Notes under the pieces: model-generated | What the model was told of the DNA's origin: nothing | Seen by the model: only the letters and a program-made list of their open reading frames with translations | Database searches by the model: none | Shown here: positions 50,247-58,422 of the stretch, in pieces | Layout of the letters: the number at the start of each line of letters is the position of its first letter | Numbering within the stretch: position 1 is the stretch's first letter | Position numbers and translations under genes: made by a program | From: RYN-230 sp036497945 | GTDB taxonomy: Bacteria > Actinomycetota > Actinomycetes > Streptosporangiales > Streptosporangiaceae | NCBI GenBank assembly: GCA_036497945.1 | Contig: DASXIN010000191.1 | Span: forward strand, 1 to 64,000 | Length of the DNA: 64,000 nt | Reading direction: 5' to 3'

Positions 50247-50282
50247 TGCTAGTCGCGAAGACCAGTCGGCCCAGCCAGCCGG

Positions 50283-52760
50283 TCAGGCCGGGACGATGTT
50301 GACCAGCTTCGGGGCCCGGACAATCACCGTCCGGATCGGCCGGCCCGCCAGTGCCCGGACCACGCCCGGCGCGGCCAGCGCCAGCGTCCGCAGCTCGTCC
50401 TCGGTGATGCCCGGCGGGACCTCCAGCCGGTCCCGCACCTTGCCGCCGACCTGCAGTACACAGGTCACCAGGTCCTCGACCAGCAGCGACGGGTCGGCGG
50501 CCGGCCAGCCGGCCGTCGCCACCGACGCCTCCCGGCCTAGCAGCTCCCAGCACTCCTCGGCGGTGTACGGCGCGAACAGCGACAACAGCACGGCCAGTGT
50601 CTCGGCCGCCTCACGCACCGCCGGGTTGGCCGCGCCCGGCCCGGAGTCGATCGCCTTCCGGGTCGCGCTGACCAGCTCCATCAGCCGGGCGACCGCCACG
50701 TTCAGCCGGTGGGCCTCGATCAGCCGGGTGGCCTCGTCGATGGTCCGGTGAGTGACCTTGCGCAGCGCCAGGTCAGCCGCACCGGACGGCGCGGCCGCGC
50801 CGACGTCGGCCGCGATCCGCCATACCCGGCCCAGGAACTTGACCTGCGCCTCCGGCTTCATGTCGGCCCAGTCGATGTCATCCTCGGGCGGGCTGGCGAA
50901 GATCATCGTCAGCCGGATGGCGTCCACCCCGTGCGCGGCCAGCTGCTGGCCCAGGTCCACTCCGTTGCCCAGCGACTTGGACATGGCCCGGCCGCGGTTG
51001 ATCACCTGGCCCTGGTTCAGCAGCTGGGTGAACGGCTCACCGAAGTCCACCATGCCCATGTCCTGCAGCACCTTGACGAAGAACCGGCTGTACAGCAGGT
51101 GCAGGATGGCATGCTCGACACCGCCCACATACAGATCGACCGGGCACCACTGGCGTACCGAAGCGACATCGAACGGGCCACGCTCGTAGTGCGGTGAGCA
51201 GTAGCGCAGGAAGTACCACGAGGAGTCCACGAACGTGTCCATCGTGTCGGTGTCCCGGCGCGCCGGGCCACCGCACTTGGGGCATTCCGTAGTCACCCAG
51301 TCGGTCGCCGCGGCCAGCGGCGAAACGCCCTTGGGCACCAGATCCTGGCCGCGCAGATCGGGCAGCACCACTGGCAGCTGCTCGTCGGGAACTGGGACCT
51401 CGCCGCACGATTCGCAGTACAGGATGGGGATCGGCGTCCCCCAGAACCGCTGCCGGGACAGCAGCCAGTCGCGCAGCCGGTAGTTCACCGCGCCCCGGCC
51501 CTGCCCGTCCGCTTCCAGGATCTCGATGATGCGGGCGATCGCGTCCGCCTTGTTTAGCCCGTCCAGCGGCCCGGAGTTGATCAGCGTGCCGTCGCCGTGC
51601 GTGGCCACCCCGGTCTCGGCTGGGTCCGGCTCGCCGGTGTCCACCACAACCTGCACCGGCAGGCCGAACTTCCGGGCGAAGTCCAGGTCCCGCTGGTCGT
51701 GCGCGGGCACCGCCATGATCGCGCCGGTGCCGTAGTCAGGCAGCACATAGTCGGCTGCCCATACCGGCAGCTGCTCTCCGTTCACCGGGTTGATCGCGTA
51801 GCGGCCCAGGAACACCCCGGTCTTCTCCCGGTCGGCGGCCTGCCGCTCGATGTCGGTCAGCTTCCGCACCTGGCCCAGGTACTCCTCCAGGGCGTCCCGC
51901 TGCCCCGGCGCGCAGATCTCCGCGGCCAGCGCCGAATCCGCCGCCACCACGAAGAACGTAGCCCCGTACAGCGTGTCCGGCCGGGTGGTGAAGACCATGA
52001 CCGGGTCGTCCCGGCCCTCGATCACGAACCGGACCTCGGCCCCCTGGGACCGCCCGATCCAGTTCCGCTGCATCAACAGCACCCGGTCCGGCCACTTGCC
52101 GTCCAGCTGCTCCATGTCAGCCAGCAGGCGCTCGGCATATTCGGTGATCTTGAAATACCACTGGGTCAGCAGGCGGCGGATCACCTCGGTGCCGCACCGC
52201 TCGCACCTCCCCGCGATGACCTGCTCATTGGCCAGTACGGTCTGGTCGTGCGGGCACCAGTTGACATAGCCGTCCTTGCGGTAGGCCAGCCCGCGCTCGT
52301 AGAACCGCAGGAACAGCCACTGATTCCAGTGGTAGTAGTCCGGATCGCAGGTCTGCAGCCGCCGCGACCAGTCAAAGGACACCGCGTACCGGCGGAACGA
52401 GGCGGCCTGGGTCTCGATGTTCCGGTAGGTCCAGTCGGCCGGATGGGTGTTGTTCCGGATCGCGGCGTTCTCGGCGGGCAGCCCGAAGGCGTCCCAGCCG
52501 ATCGGGTGCAGCACGTTCTCGCCGCGCTGCACGTGATACCGGGCGATCGCGTCCGCGATGGCATAGGCCTCGGCATGCCCCATGTGCAGGTCGCCGGACG
52601 GGTACGGGAACATGTCCAGCAGGTAGCGGCGCGGCCGGCTGTCCTCGGGGTCGTCGCTGGCCCGGAACAGGTCCAGCTCATCCCAGCGCGCCAGCCACTT
52701 CTCCTGGACGTCGCGTGGATCGTAGTGGGCTGCCCGCTCGGCACTTTCGGCGGCTGTCAT
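50283..52760 (-). CDS. leuS: Leucyl-tRNA synthetase
   Basis: 825 aa. Class I synthetase that charges tRNA-Leu. Class motifs: HMGH (residues 59-62, HIGH variant) and AMSKSLGNG (about 585-592, KMSKS variant with Ala for the first Lys). CP1 editing domain (about 220-415) with the threonine-rich VMVFTTRPDTLYGAT and the Asp of YGTGAIMAVPAHDQRD that bind mischarged tRNA; zinc-type Cys clusters CERCGTE and CESCGE/CPKCGG; and the C-terminal anticodon-binding domain to the end. ATG at 52760 follows AAGGAAA. Preceded by a leader peptide and terminator, see 52801-52887. Confidence 0.98.
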   Translation of the reverse strand: MTAAESAERAAHYDPRDVQEKWLARWDELDLFRASDDPEDSRPRRYLLDMFPYPSGDLHMGHAEAYAIADAIARYHVQRGENVLHPIGWDAFGLPAENAAIRNNTHPADWTYRNIETQAASFRRYAVSFDWSRRLQTCDPDYYHWNQWLFLRFYERGLAYRKDGYVNWCPHDQTVLANEQVIAGRCERCGTEVIRRLLTQWYFKITEYAERLLADMEQLDGKWPDRVLLMQRNWIGRSQGAEVRFVIEGRDDPVMVFTTRPDTLYGATFFVVAADSALAAEICAPGQRDALEEYLGQVRKLTDIERQAADREKTGVFLGRYAINPVNGEQLPVWAADYVLPDYGTGAIMAVPAHDQRDLDFARKFGLPVQVVVDTGEPDPAETGVATHGDGTLINSGPLDGLNKADAIARIIEILEADGQGRGAVNYRLRDWLLSRQRFWGTPIPILYCESCGEVPVPDEQLPVVLPDLRGQDLVPKGVSPLAAATDWVTTECPKCGGPARRDTDTMDTFVDSSWYFLRYCSPHYERGPFDVASVRQWCPVDLYVGGVEHAILHLLYSRFFVKVLQDMGMVDFGEPFTQLLNQGQVINRGRAMSKSLGNGVDLGQQLAAHGVDAIRLTMIFASPPEDDIDWADMKPEAQVKFLGRVWRIAADVGAAAPSGAADLALRKVTHRTIDEATRLIEAHRLNVAVARLMELVSATRKAIDSGPGAANPAVREAAETLAVLLSLFAPYTAEECWELLGREASVATAGWPAADPSLLVEDLVTCVLQVGGKVRDRLEVPPGITEDELRTLALAAPGVVRALAGRPIRTVIVRAPKLVNIVPA

Positions 52761-52800
52761 GATTTTCCTTCGGCACGTGGTCGATCCGGCTCCGGCAACA

Positions 52801-52825
52801 GAAAAGCCCCCCGCTCACGAGGGGC
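52801..52825 (-). terminator. Attenuator hairpin in the leuS leader
   Basis: On the minus strand GCCCCTC...GGGGGGC folds into a short GC-rich stem followed by TTTTC, the only hairpin with a T run noticed in the window. It lies 41 nt before the leuS ATG and 33 nt after the leader-peptide stop. CCCCG (52840-52844) upstream can pair instead with CGGGG (52809-52813), giving an alternative fold. Confidence 0.65.
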
Positions 52826-52857
52826 AGCCACGCCAACGACGGGGTCGGTCGGCGCGG

Positions 52858-52887
52858 CTAAGTAAGGAGCAGCCGGGCAGAACGCAT
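52858..52887 (-). CDS. leuS leader peptide MRSARLLLT
   Basis: Nine codons, ATG to TAG, with three consecutive Leu codons (CTG, CTC, CTT). Position between a TACCCT -10-like hexamer, 6 nt before the ATG, and an intrinsic-terminator-like hairpin in the leuS leader. The closeness to the -10 box suggests a leaderless transcript. Expected role: ribosome stalling at Leu codons when Leu-tRNA is low, preventing termination. Confidence 0.65.
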   Translation of the reverse strand: MRSARLLLT

Positions 52888-52923
52888 GGCACCAGGGTAG
52901 CGCACCCAGCCCAGCGAATTGTG

Positions 52924-53337
52924 CTAGCTGGCTACCGGGGCGGTCCCGGCGGCGGCACCAGCCAGTTTGGCCAGCGCGCCGTGCATCGCCTGCACCGCCT
53001 GCGCGCTCGGCGCACCCAAGCCGTGCCGCTGTGCGATCCACTCCGGATCGTTGTAGCTGAGCCAGGTCTTCCCCTCCGCATCGGTCCAGGCCAGCGCCTT
53101 GAGCGGCAGGTCGATGCCGGCCGTCTGGTTCTCCTGCATCAGCGGCGTGCCGCCCCGGGCCTGGCCGAAGATGAGCAACTGGGTCGGCCGCAGCGGCAGG
53201 CCGACCTGCTCGGCACCTGCCGCGTGGTCCACCCGGGCGAAGACGTGCAGCCCGGCCTTCGCGACCGTGTCGCTGAGCCGGTCGATCGTCTCCGCCGCCG
53301 AGTACGCGCTCTCCAGGGTGATCAGCCCATCTGCCAT
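52924..53337 (-). CDS. DUF302 domain protein
   Basis: 137 aa. Matches the DUF302 family: LITLESAYSAAETIDRLSDTVAKAGLHVFARVDHAAGA at the N-terminus, then LRPTQLLIFGQARGGTPLMQENQTAGIDLPLKALAWTDAEGKTWLSYNDPEWIAQRHGL, where the FG, P and L-P-L-K-A-L-A-W elements are typical. Function unknown; proposed to bind small ligands or heme-like compounds, not shown here. ATG at 53337 with GGAGG seven nt upstream. Same strand as leuS, upstream of its leader; not obviously part of it. Confidence 0.87.
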   Translation of the reverse strand: MADGLITLESAYSAAETIDRLSDTVAKAGLHVFARVDHAAGAEQVGLPLRPTQLLIFGQARGGTPLMQENQTAGIDLPLKALAWTDAEGKTWLSYNDPEWIAQRHGLGAPSAQAVQAMHGALAKLAGAAAGTAPVAS

Positions 53338-53423
53338 CACGGCACCTCCGTGCAACCGGGCGAAACGGATGCGGCACCGGGCACGCTGCCCGGCCGAAAC
53401 CAGGTGCCGCCCGGCACCCCTGA

Positions 53424-53816
53424 GTATCGCCCGCCCCGGCGGCGAACCGGGTACCCGGGTCGGCCGGGCAGCCGGAGGCGGTCACGGCCCGGCTGCGGGC
53501 CATCACCACGTGTCTGGCCGCCGCAGGCCGGCCAGACGGCACACCACTGCGGCTGGACGCCGCTCGGGACGCCGACTGGGCCCGGGTCCGGGCCGGGAAG
53601 GTCACCGTGGCCTGCACAGTCGCGGTCCTCGATAGGGCACGCCAGCCGGTCGCGATCACACTGGCCACCTGGCCCGTGGGTGACCAGCCCGCCGTCGGCG
53701 GCCCCGCGGACAGCGGGCACGGTGATACCAGGGACACGAGCACCAAGCAGACCGGGCCGCCCTGCCACCCAGCGCAGGCGGGTGGCAGCCTAGGACGGCA
53801 CAGCGTGGTGAGCTGA
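53424..53816 (+). pseudogene. Possible decayed gene, no start codon
   Basis: The frame is open from after TGA at 53421 to TGA at 53816 and looks coding: GC-rich third positions and a plausible protein (EAVTARLRAITTCLAAAGRPDGTPLRLDAARDADWARVRAGKVTVACTVAVLDRARQPVAITLATWP and on). The only in-frame starts are a GTG at 53607 and CTG codons; the conserved-looking part begins earlier. It may be the remains of a gene that lost its 5' part, or a frameshift near 53421. No family recognised. The 480 nt between neighbours have no other candidate. Confidence 0.3.
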
Positions 53817-53818
53817 CC

Positions 53819-54043
53819 TCAGAGCTTGGTCAGCTTGGTGTACGGAGCGACGATCCGCTCCTGCTGAGTACCGAAGTCCACCAGCACCCCGGACTCGTCG
53901 GTGCTGATGACCCGGCCCAGGCCGTACCGGTCGTGGGTGACCAGTTCCTGCGGCTCGAACGTCTTCACCGGCCGGACGACGGGCGGGGTGTTGAAGGGAC
54001 TACCGGGCAGGTAACGCCGGGTCGCGGCGTGGGGAGTCTTCAT
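53819..54043 (-). CDS. Conserved small hypothetical protein
   Basis: 74 aa. MKTPHAATRRYLPGSPFNTPPVVRPVKTFEPQELVTHDRYGLGRVISTDESGVLVDFGTQQERIVAPYTKLTKL. The second half, from about residue 33, resembles a small SH3/CarD-like barrel (VTHDRYGLGRVI, VLVDFGTQQERIV), as seen in similar proteins of many actinomycetes. Function unknown. The frame is open 21 codons upstream, but MKTPHAATRRYLPG matches the common start. Confidence 0.75.
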   Translation of the reverse strand: MKTPHAATRRYLPGSPFNTPPVVRPVKTFEPQELVTHDRYGLGRVISTDESGVLVDFGTQQERIVAPYTKLTKL

Positions 54044-54141
54044 CAATACCAGTATGCGCCATATCACCTGTTCGCTGGGGCACACGCGGCTGACTCGCAC
54101 CTTCACAGATCGGTAACGAGATGATCAGCTAACCCGGGACG

Positions 54142-55755
54142 TCAGGCGGGCAGCCGTTCCGGGCCGCCCTGGCGGGCCCGCCAGGCCGCCTCGGCCTCGC
54201 CCATCGGGGTGGCCGGCGGTCCCTGGACGAACGGCCAGATCTCCTCGGCAATGGCCCGCCAGTCCGCGGTGGCGGCCAGCTCGCCGAGCACCGCGAACAG
54301 GCCCAGGTTGATCCGCTGCAAGATGACATACGACCGGGGCACGCTGACGTACTGAGCCAGCGGGCTGCGCACGTCGAAGAAGCGGCGCACCACCGTCGAC
54401 GCGTAATCCCCGGTGATCTGCCGTGGGCCGGGCCGGCGCACCGTGTCATAGAACACGGCCATGTGCTCCACCACGGTGTCCGTGCTCACCGGCGCGTCCG
54501 GGATGAGGAAGCCCGCCCGCACCATGGCGGCCCGGAAGCCCTCCGGGTCCTCGTCCACGCACAGATAGCGGACCATGTCGATGAGCGGCTGCAGCTCAGC
54601 CGGGCTGAAGTACTTGACCAGGCCGAAGTCGAGGAATGTGACCCGGCCACCGCCGTGGAACAGGTAGTTGCCCGGATGCGGGTCACCGTTGAACAGGTGC
54701 GCCCCGTACAGGCTGCGGAAGGTGAACCGGTAGATCGTCTCGGCGGCCAGGTCGCGTTCCTGCTGCGACCAGCCGGCCAGCTCGGCGAACCGCGCCCCGT
54801 CGGCCAGCTCGCTGGTCACCACCCGCCGAGTGGACAGTTCGCTGACGATGGCCGGGATGTGGATGGTCGGATGGCCGGCGAAGTACGCGGCGACCGCCTG
54901 CTGGTTGCTGGCTTCCTGCTGGTAGTCGAGTTCCTCCAGGACGCGGTCGCGGAGTTCCGCGATCAGCGCGTCCACGTCCTGGCTGGGTGCGGTGATGCGC
55001 AGCATCCGGCGGAGCAGGGCCACGTTTTGCAGGTCGGCCGCGATGGTCTCGGCGATGCCCGGGTACTGCACCTTCACGGCGACCGCGCGGCCGTCCCGGG
55101 TGATCGCGCGGTGCACCTGACCGATGGACGCGGCGGCAATCGGCTCCGGGTCCCAGCGGTCAAACACCTGTTCCGGCGGCAGGCCGAACTCTTCGGTGAC
55201 GACCCGGGCAGCCAGTTCGGCGCTCATCGGCGGGACGCTGTCCTGCAGGCGGCTCAGCGTGCGGCGGACCGCCGGGGACAGCCCGTCATCCACGTAGCTG
55301 GCCATCTGGCCGATCTTCATCAGCACGCCCTTCATCGCGCCGAGCGTGGTCGCCACGTCCTCGGCGGTCTGCAGGGCCAGGTCGCTGCGCAGCTGCTGGC
55401 GGTGCTCGCCGGCCGCGGCGAACAGCCGGGGCGCGTTGCTCGCGTAGCGCACCCCGCCGCGCACCGCGAGCTGGACCGCAGCCCGCCCCCGCGCCACCCG
55501 CAGTGCCAGCCCGGAGGGGCGACCCCCCGGAACCCCCCGATCGCCGCTCCGCGCCGAGCGGCGGCGAGCCGCCGCGATCAAGGGGGGGCGACCCCCCGGA
55601 ACCCCCCGATCGCCGCTCCGCGCCGAGGCCGGCCGGGCCACGCCTCCCCGGGCAAACACGGCCGGCCGTGCGGGCCGGGGCCACAGCCGGCGGTACAGGA
55701 GCAGTGCAGCGGCGATCATGCCCGCAATCGTGAGTGCGCTGGCCAGCCGCTTCAC
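54142..55755 (-). CDS. AarF/UbiB-family atypical kinase (ABC1) with repeat-derived insert
   Basis: 537 aa. ABC1-family protein kinase-like ATPase linked to quinone biosynthesis or lipid homeostasis; membrane-near, with one N-terminal helix (residues 5-22). Family motifs: KIGQMASYVDDGL (KxGQ), AAASIGQVHRA (Ala-rich loop), VKVQYPG, the ExD of EELDYQQEA, NGDPHPGNYLF, and LDFGLVK. Residues about 38-83 are not family sequence: SARSGDRGVPGGRP appears twice and is encoded by two tandem copies of the dispersed GC repeat (55512-55628). The ORF is intact across it. It overlaps the 5' neighbour's stop by 4 nt. Confidence 0.9.
   Translation of the reverse strand: MKRLASALTIAGMIAAALLLYRRLWPRPARPAVFARGGVARPASARSGDRGVPGGRPPLIAAARRRSARSGDRGVPGGRPSGLALRVARGRAAVQLAVRGGVRYASNAPRLFAAAGEHRQQLRSDLALQTAEDVATTLGAMKGVLMKIGQMASYVDDGLSPAVRRTLSRLQDSVPPMSAELAARVVTEEFGLPPEQVFDRWDPEPIAAASIGQVHRAITRDGRAVAVKVQYPGIAETIAADLQNVALLRRMLRITAPSQDVDALIAELRDRVLEELDYQQEASNQQAVAAYFAGHPTIHIPAIVSELSTRRVVTSELADGARFAELAGWSQQERDLAAETIYRFTFRSLYGAHLFNGDPHPGNYLFHGGGRVTFLDFGLVKYFSPAELQPLIDMVRYLCVDEDPEGFRAAMVRAGFLIPDAPVSTDTVVEHMAVFYDTVRRPGPRQITGDYASTVVRRFFDVRSPLAQYVSVPRSYVILQRINLGLFAVLGELAATADWRAIAEEIWPFVQGPPATPMGEAEAAWRARQGGPERLPA
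55512..55628 (+). repeat. Dispersed GC-rich hairpin repeat, tandem copies E1 and E2, in frame in the aarF-like gene
   Basis: GGCGACCCCCCGGAACCCCCCGATCGCCGCTCCGCGCCGAG occurs at about 55518-55558 and 55587-55626 (shown here as the common core). Copies share the core and tail of copies B and D. The two are separated by GCGGCGGCGAGCCGCCGC. Both lie inside the coding sequence and keep the frame (69-bp period, 23 codons). Confidence 0.9.
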
Positions 55756-56654
55756 GGACGCCGCGCCGCGCGCACCCGCAACTCGATCCGCTGCCGTGCC
55801 TCGAGCACGCCCGGCTCGCCGAGGAACACCGTGTCCAGCACACCGAGTGCCTGCCGCAGCTCGGCCCGGCGGCTGTCAGTGAGCGGGTCGGGTTCCGGGT
55901 ATCCGTACATGCCGCGCGCCCAGGACGGCAGGGCGGCGGTACTGGCGTTACGTATGTCTTGCCAGATCTCGGCGATGTCCTCGTCGAGGCCCGGCGGGTC
56001 GAGCAGATAGGCCATGGATTCCTGGGCGGCTGGCGTGCAGCGCAGCTCCGGGCGCACCGAGCTGAGGTACCCGTCCAGCTCGGCCAGGCTGGCCGGGACC
56101 TGGCCGGCGGGCACTCCGACGAGTTCCGCGGCGATCACCATCTCGGCCACGTAGCGGTCGCTGTCCGCCGGGCTCAGCGGCGTGCCGAACAACCCAGCGG
56201 CCACGATGCCCGACTCCACCAGCGTGCTGTGCACCCAGAGCAGCAGCGCGGGATCGCCCGCCGCGTAGCTCCGGCCGGTCACCGTGTCCACCCCGGTGAC
56301 CCGCTCGTGGATGCGGCGCACCCGGGCCGCGGCCCGCTCCGCCACCGCCCGCTCGGCGAAGTTGATCGTGGCCAGGTAAGCGGACGTCGCGGCCAGCCGG
56401 CCGACCGGATCGCGCCGCCAGTCGCTGTTCTGGTCCACGCCCGCCATGGCCAGCGGGTGCAGCGCCTGCAGCAGCAGTGCCCGCAGCCCGGCGACCGGGC
56501 TGGACAGGTCCGTGCTCACCCGCCACGCCACGCTGGCCGGGCCGAAGAATCCCTCGTCCGCGGGGTCTTCCGGGACGCTGGCCGCGTAGGCCGCCGCCGA
56601 CCGGGCGACCAGGTCCGCCGCGGTGGCGTACGGGTCCTGCTCAACGGTGCTCAT
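55752..56654 (-). CDS. MpaB-type oxygenase (DUF2236 family)
   Basis: 300 aa. Recognised from the N-terminal FFGPASVAWRVSTDLSSPVAGLRALLLQALHPLAMAGVDQNSDWRRDPVGRLAATSAYLATINFAERA, which contains the conserved histidine and Asp/Arg elements of MpaB and latex-clearing-protein-like enzymes, and from DPALLLWVHSTLVESGI in the middle. These enzymes bind heme b and oxidise long hydrophobic substrates; the substrate here is unknown. ATG at 56654; the frame upstream is antisense-like. The stop overlaps the AarF kinase start by 4 nt, so the two form an operon. Confidence 0.88.
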   Translation of the reverse strand: MSTVEQDPYATAADLVARSAAAYAASVPEDPADEGFFGPASVAWRVSTDLSSPVAGLRALLLQALHPLAMAGVDQNSDWRRDPVGRLAATSAYLATINFAERAVAERAAARVRRIHERVTGVDTVTGRSYAAGDPALLLWVHSTLVESGIVAAGLFGTPLSPADSDRYVAEMVIAAELVGVPAGQVPASLAELDGYLSSVRPELRCTPAAQESMAYLLDPPGLDEDIAEIWQDIRNASTAALPSWARGMYGYPEPDPLTDSRRAELRQALGVLDTVFLGEPGVLEARQRIELRVRAARRP

Positions 56655-56814
56655 ACAGTCAACGTACCCGCCGCACACCGGGTCCTTGGAGTGCGCGAGC
56701 GGCGCCTGATCACCAGGTGGCTCAAACTGAGAAACGCCGCAGCACAGCCGGGGCGGTACGGATAGTGGGAGGCCCGTGCCACCTGCCGGGCTGTACTCCT
56801 GCGAAGGAGCTGCC

Positions 56815-57462
56815 ATGACCGCAACCACCGGTGATTCCGCCACCATCCGAGAAACCGCTGAGGCGCCGGCCGTACCGGCTCCGCTGAACGGGAACCCAGC
56901 GCTGCTGGGGCTGCCAAGCTTCATCGTCGGTTCGCTCGCCCTGGGCATGGTCCTAGTCGGCGTGGTGCCGCCGCTGGCGGTGGGGGCCTCCCTGCCGATC
57001 ATCCTGGCGGCCACCTCGATAGGGCTGATCCTGGCCACGATCTGGGCGGCGGCCGTCGGCCAGAGCGCCGTGGCCAGCGTGTTCGGCATCTTCGCCGGCT
57101 TCTGGCTCAGCTACGCGGTGCTGGTGCTCGGGCTGGTGCACAACTGGTTCGGCCTCGGCGTGGTAGTCAACGCGGTGTCCAGCCAGGAGCTCTTCCTGGT
57201 CGCCTGGCTGGTCATCATCGTGCTGCTCACGCTGGCTACGCTGCGCCTGCCGCTCGCGTTCACGGTGCTCTTCGGGCTCATCGACGTCGCCCTGCTGCTG
57301 GTCCTGCTGGGCACCACGCAGGCATCGAGCGGATTGCTGAAGGCGGGCGGCTGGGTGGTGTTCGCGTTCGCCGCAGTCGGCGTCTACCTGTTCTACGACG
57401 CGACCACACAAGCTACCGGCGGCCCACCGCTGCCGCTGGGCAAGGCCATCCTGCACAGCTGA
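56815..57462 (+). CDS. Acetate/succinate permease, GPR1/FUN34/YaaH family (SatP-like)
   Basis: 215 aa. Small carboxylate channel or transporter of the cytoplasmic membrane. The family motif NPALLGLPSF (NPAPLGL-type) starts the membrane part, followed by six helices (about residues 45-205), with FWLSYAVLVL and NAVSSQELFLVAWLVII in the conserved third and fourth helices. The first 35 residues are a soluble Ala/Thr-rich extension. ATG at 56815 with AAGGAG five nt upstream. Diverges from the MpaB-type gene; terminated by the 57480-57510 hairpin. Confidence 0.92.
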   Translation: MTATTGDSATIRETAEAPAVPAPLNGNPALLGLPSFIVGSLALGMVLVGVVPPLAVGASLPIILAATSIGLILATIWAAAVGQSAVASVFGIFAGFWLSYAVLVLGLVHNWFGLGVVVNAVSSQELFLVAWLVIIVLLTLATLRLPLAFTVLFGLIDVALLLVLLGTTQASSGLLKAGGWVVFAFAAVGVYLFYDATTQATGGPPLPLGKAILHS

Positions 57463-57479
57463 TGAGGGATGAGCGGCGG

Positions 57480-57510
57480 CCCCTCCCCCACATTCCCCCC
57501 GGGGGAGGGG
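57480..57510 (+). terminator. Terminator hairpin after the acetate permease gene
   Basis: CCCCTCCCCC pairs perfectly (10 bp) with GGGGGAGGGG around an 11-nt loop, 18 nt after the stop. Confidence 0.7.
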
Positions 57511-57541
57511 TCACCAAGTCGGGCCAGGTCCGGCCTGGCTG

Positions 57542-58408
57542 ATGGCTGCGGCACCCGCATCCGTCAGGCAGCATGAATGCGTGACACAGGCGGTGCAGGA
57601 CAGCCGGCTGGCCGCGCTGGCTAGCCTGATCGCGGCGGGTGGCGTAGTCATCCTGAGCGGCGCCGGGCTGTCCACCGAGTCTGGCATCCCGGATTACCGC
57701 GGGCCGACCGGGCTGGCCCGGCGCGCGCAGCCGATGACCTACCAGACGTTCACCGGGAGCGCGACGGCCCGGCAGCGCTACTGGGCGCGCAGCCATCTCG
57801 GCTGGCGGCAGGTCGCGCGGGCCGCGCCCAACCTCGGCCACCAGGCGGTGGCCGAACTGGAACGCCGTGGCCAGCTCGCCGGGATCATCACGCAGAACGT
57901 GGACGGCCTGCATCAGGCCGCTGGGGCGCGGCAGGTGGTCGAGCTGCACGGCAGCCTGAGCCGGGTGCGCTGCCTGGGCTGCGGTCAGCGGACCGCGCGG
58001 ACCGAGCTCGACCAGCGGCTGCGCGCGGCCAACCCGGACTGGGACGCGCTGCCCGGCCAGCTCAACCCGGACGGTGACGCCACGCTGGACGCGGGGGCCG
58101 AGGCCCGCTTCCAGGTGGTGGACTGCACCGGCTGCGGCGACGTGCTCAAGCCGGACGTGATCTTCTTCGGCGAGAATGTGCCCCGGCCCCGGGTCGATTC
58201 GTGCTACGAGCTGGTCAGCGGCTCCCAGGCGCTGGCCGTCCTCGGCTCATCGCTGACCGTGATGTCCGGCTACCGGTTCGTCCGGCACGCGGCCCGGCTC
58301 GACATCCCGGTGGTCATCGTCAACCAGGGGCCGACCCGGGGCGACGGGGAAGCGCTGTTCACCGTGGACGCCCCGCTCGGGCGCACGCTCAGCGCGCTGG
58401 TCGACTGA
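57542..58408 (+). CDS. NAD-dependent protein deacylase (sirtuin, SIR2 family)
   Basis: 288 aa. NAD-dependent removal of acyl groups from lysine. GAGLSTESGIPDYRG (NAD binding), TQNVDGLH, the catalytic His in ELHGSL, a zinc site CLGCG...CTGCG, and GSSLTVMSGYRFV. ATG at 57542 lacks a clear ribosome site; a GTG 13 codons later is possible. It follows the acetate permease after a terminator; acetate uptake and protein deacetylation are functionally related, which is suggestive only. Ends 14 nt from the convergent LON-domain gene. Confidence 0.94.
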   Translation: MAAAPASVRQHECVTQAVQDSRLAALASLIAAGGVVILSGAGLSTESGIPDYRGPTGLARRAQPMTYQTFTGSATARQRYWARSHLGWRQVARAAPNLGHQAVAELERRGQLAGIITQNVDGLHQAAGARQVVELHGSLSRVRCLGCGQRTARTELDQRLRAANPDWDALPGQLNPDGDATLDAGAEARFQVVDCTGCGDVLKPDVIFFGENVPRPRVDSCYELVSGSQALAVLGSSLTVMSGYRFVRHAARLDIPVVIVNQGPTRGDGEALFTVDAPLGRTLSALVD

Positions 58409-58422
58409 GCCTCTTAGCCCGG

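Noticed and set aside
52761..52920. T-box riboswitch before leuS
   Set aside because: The T-box sequence (TGGxACCGCG) and specifier-loop elements are not visible; the short Leu-rich leader ORF explains the region better.
53607..53816. 69-aa ORF with GTG start as a complete gene
   Set aside because: The coding-like signal starts well before this GTG, so a 69-aa gene is unlikely; kept only as a possible decayed gene.
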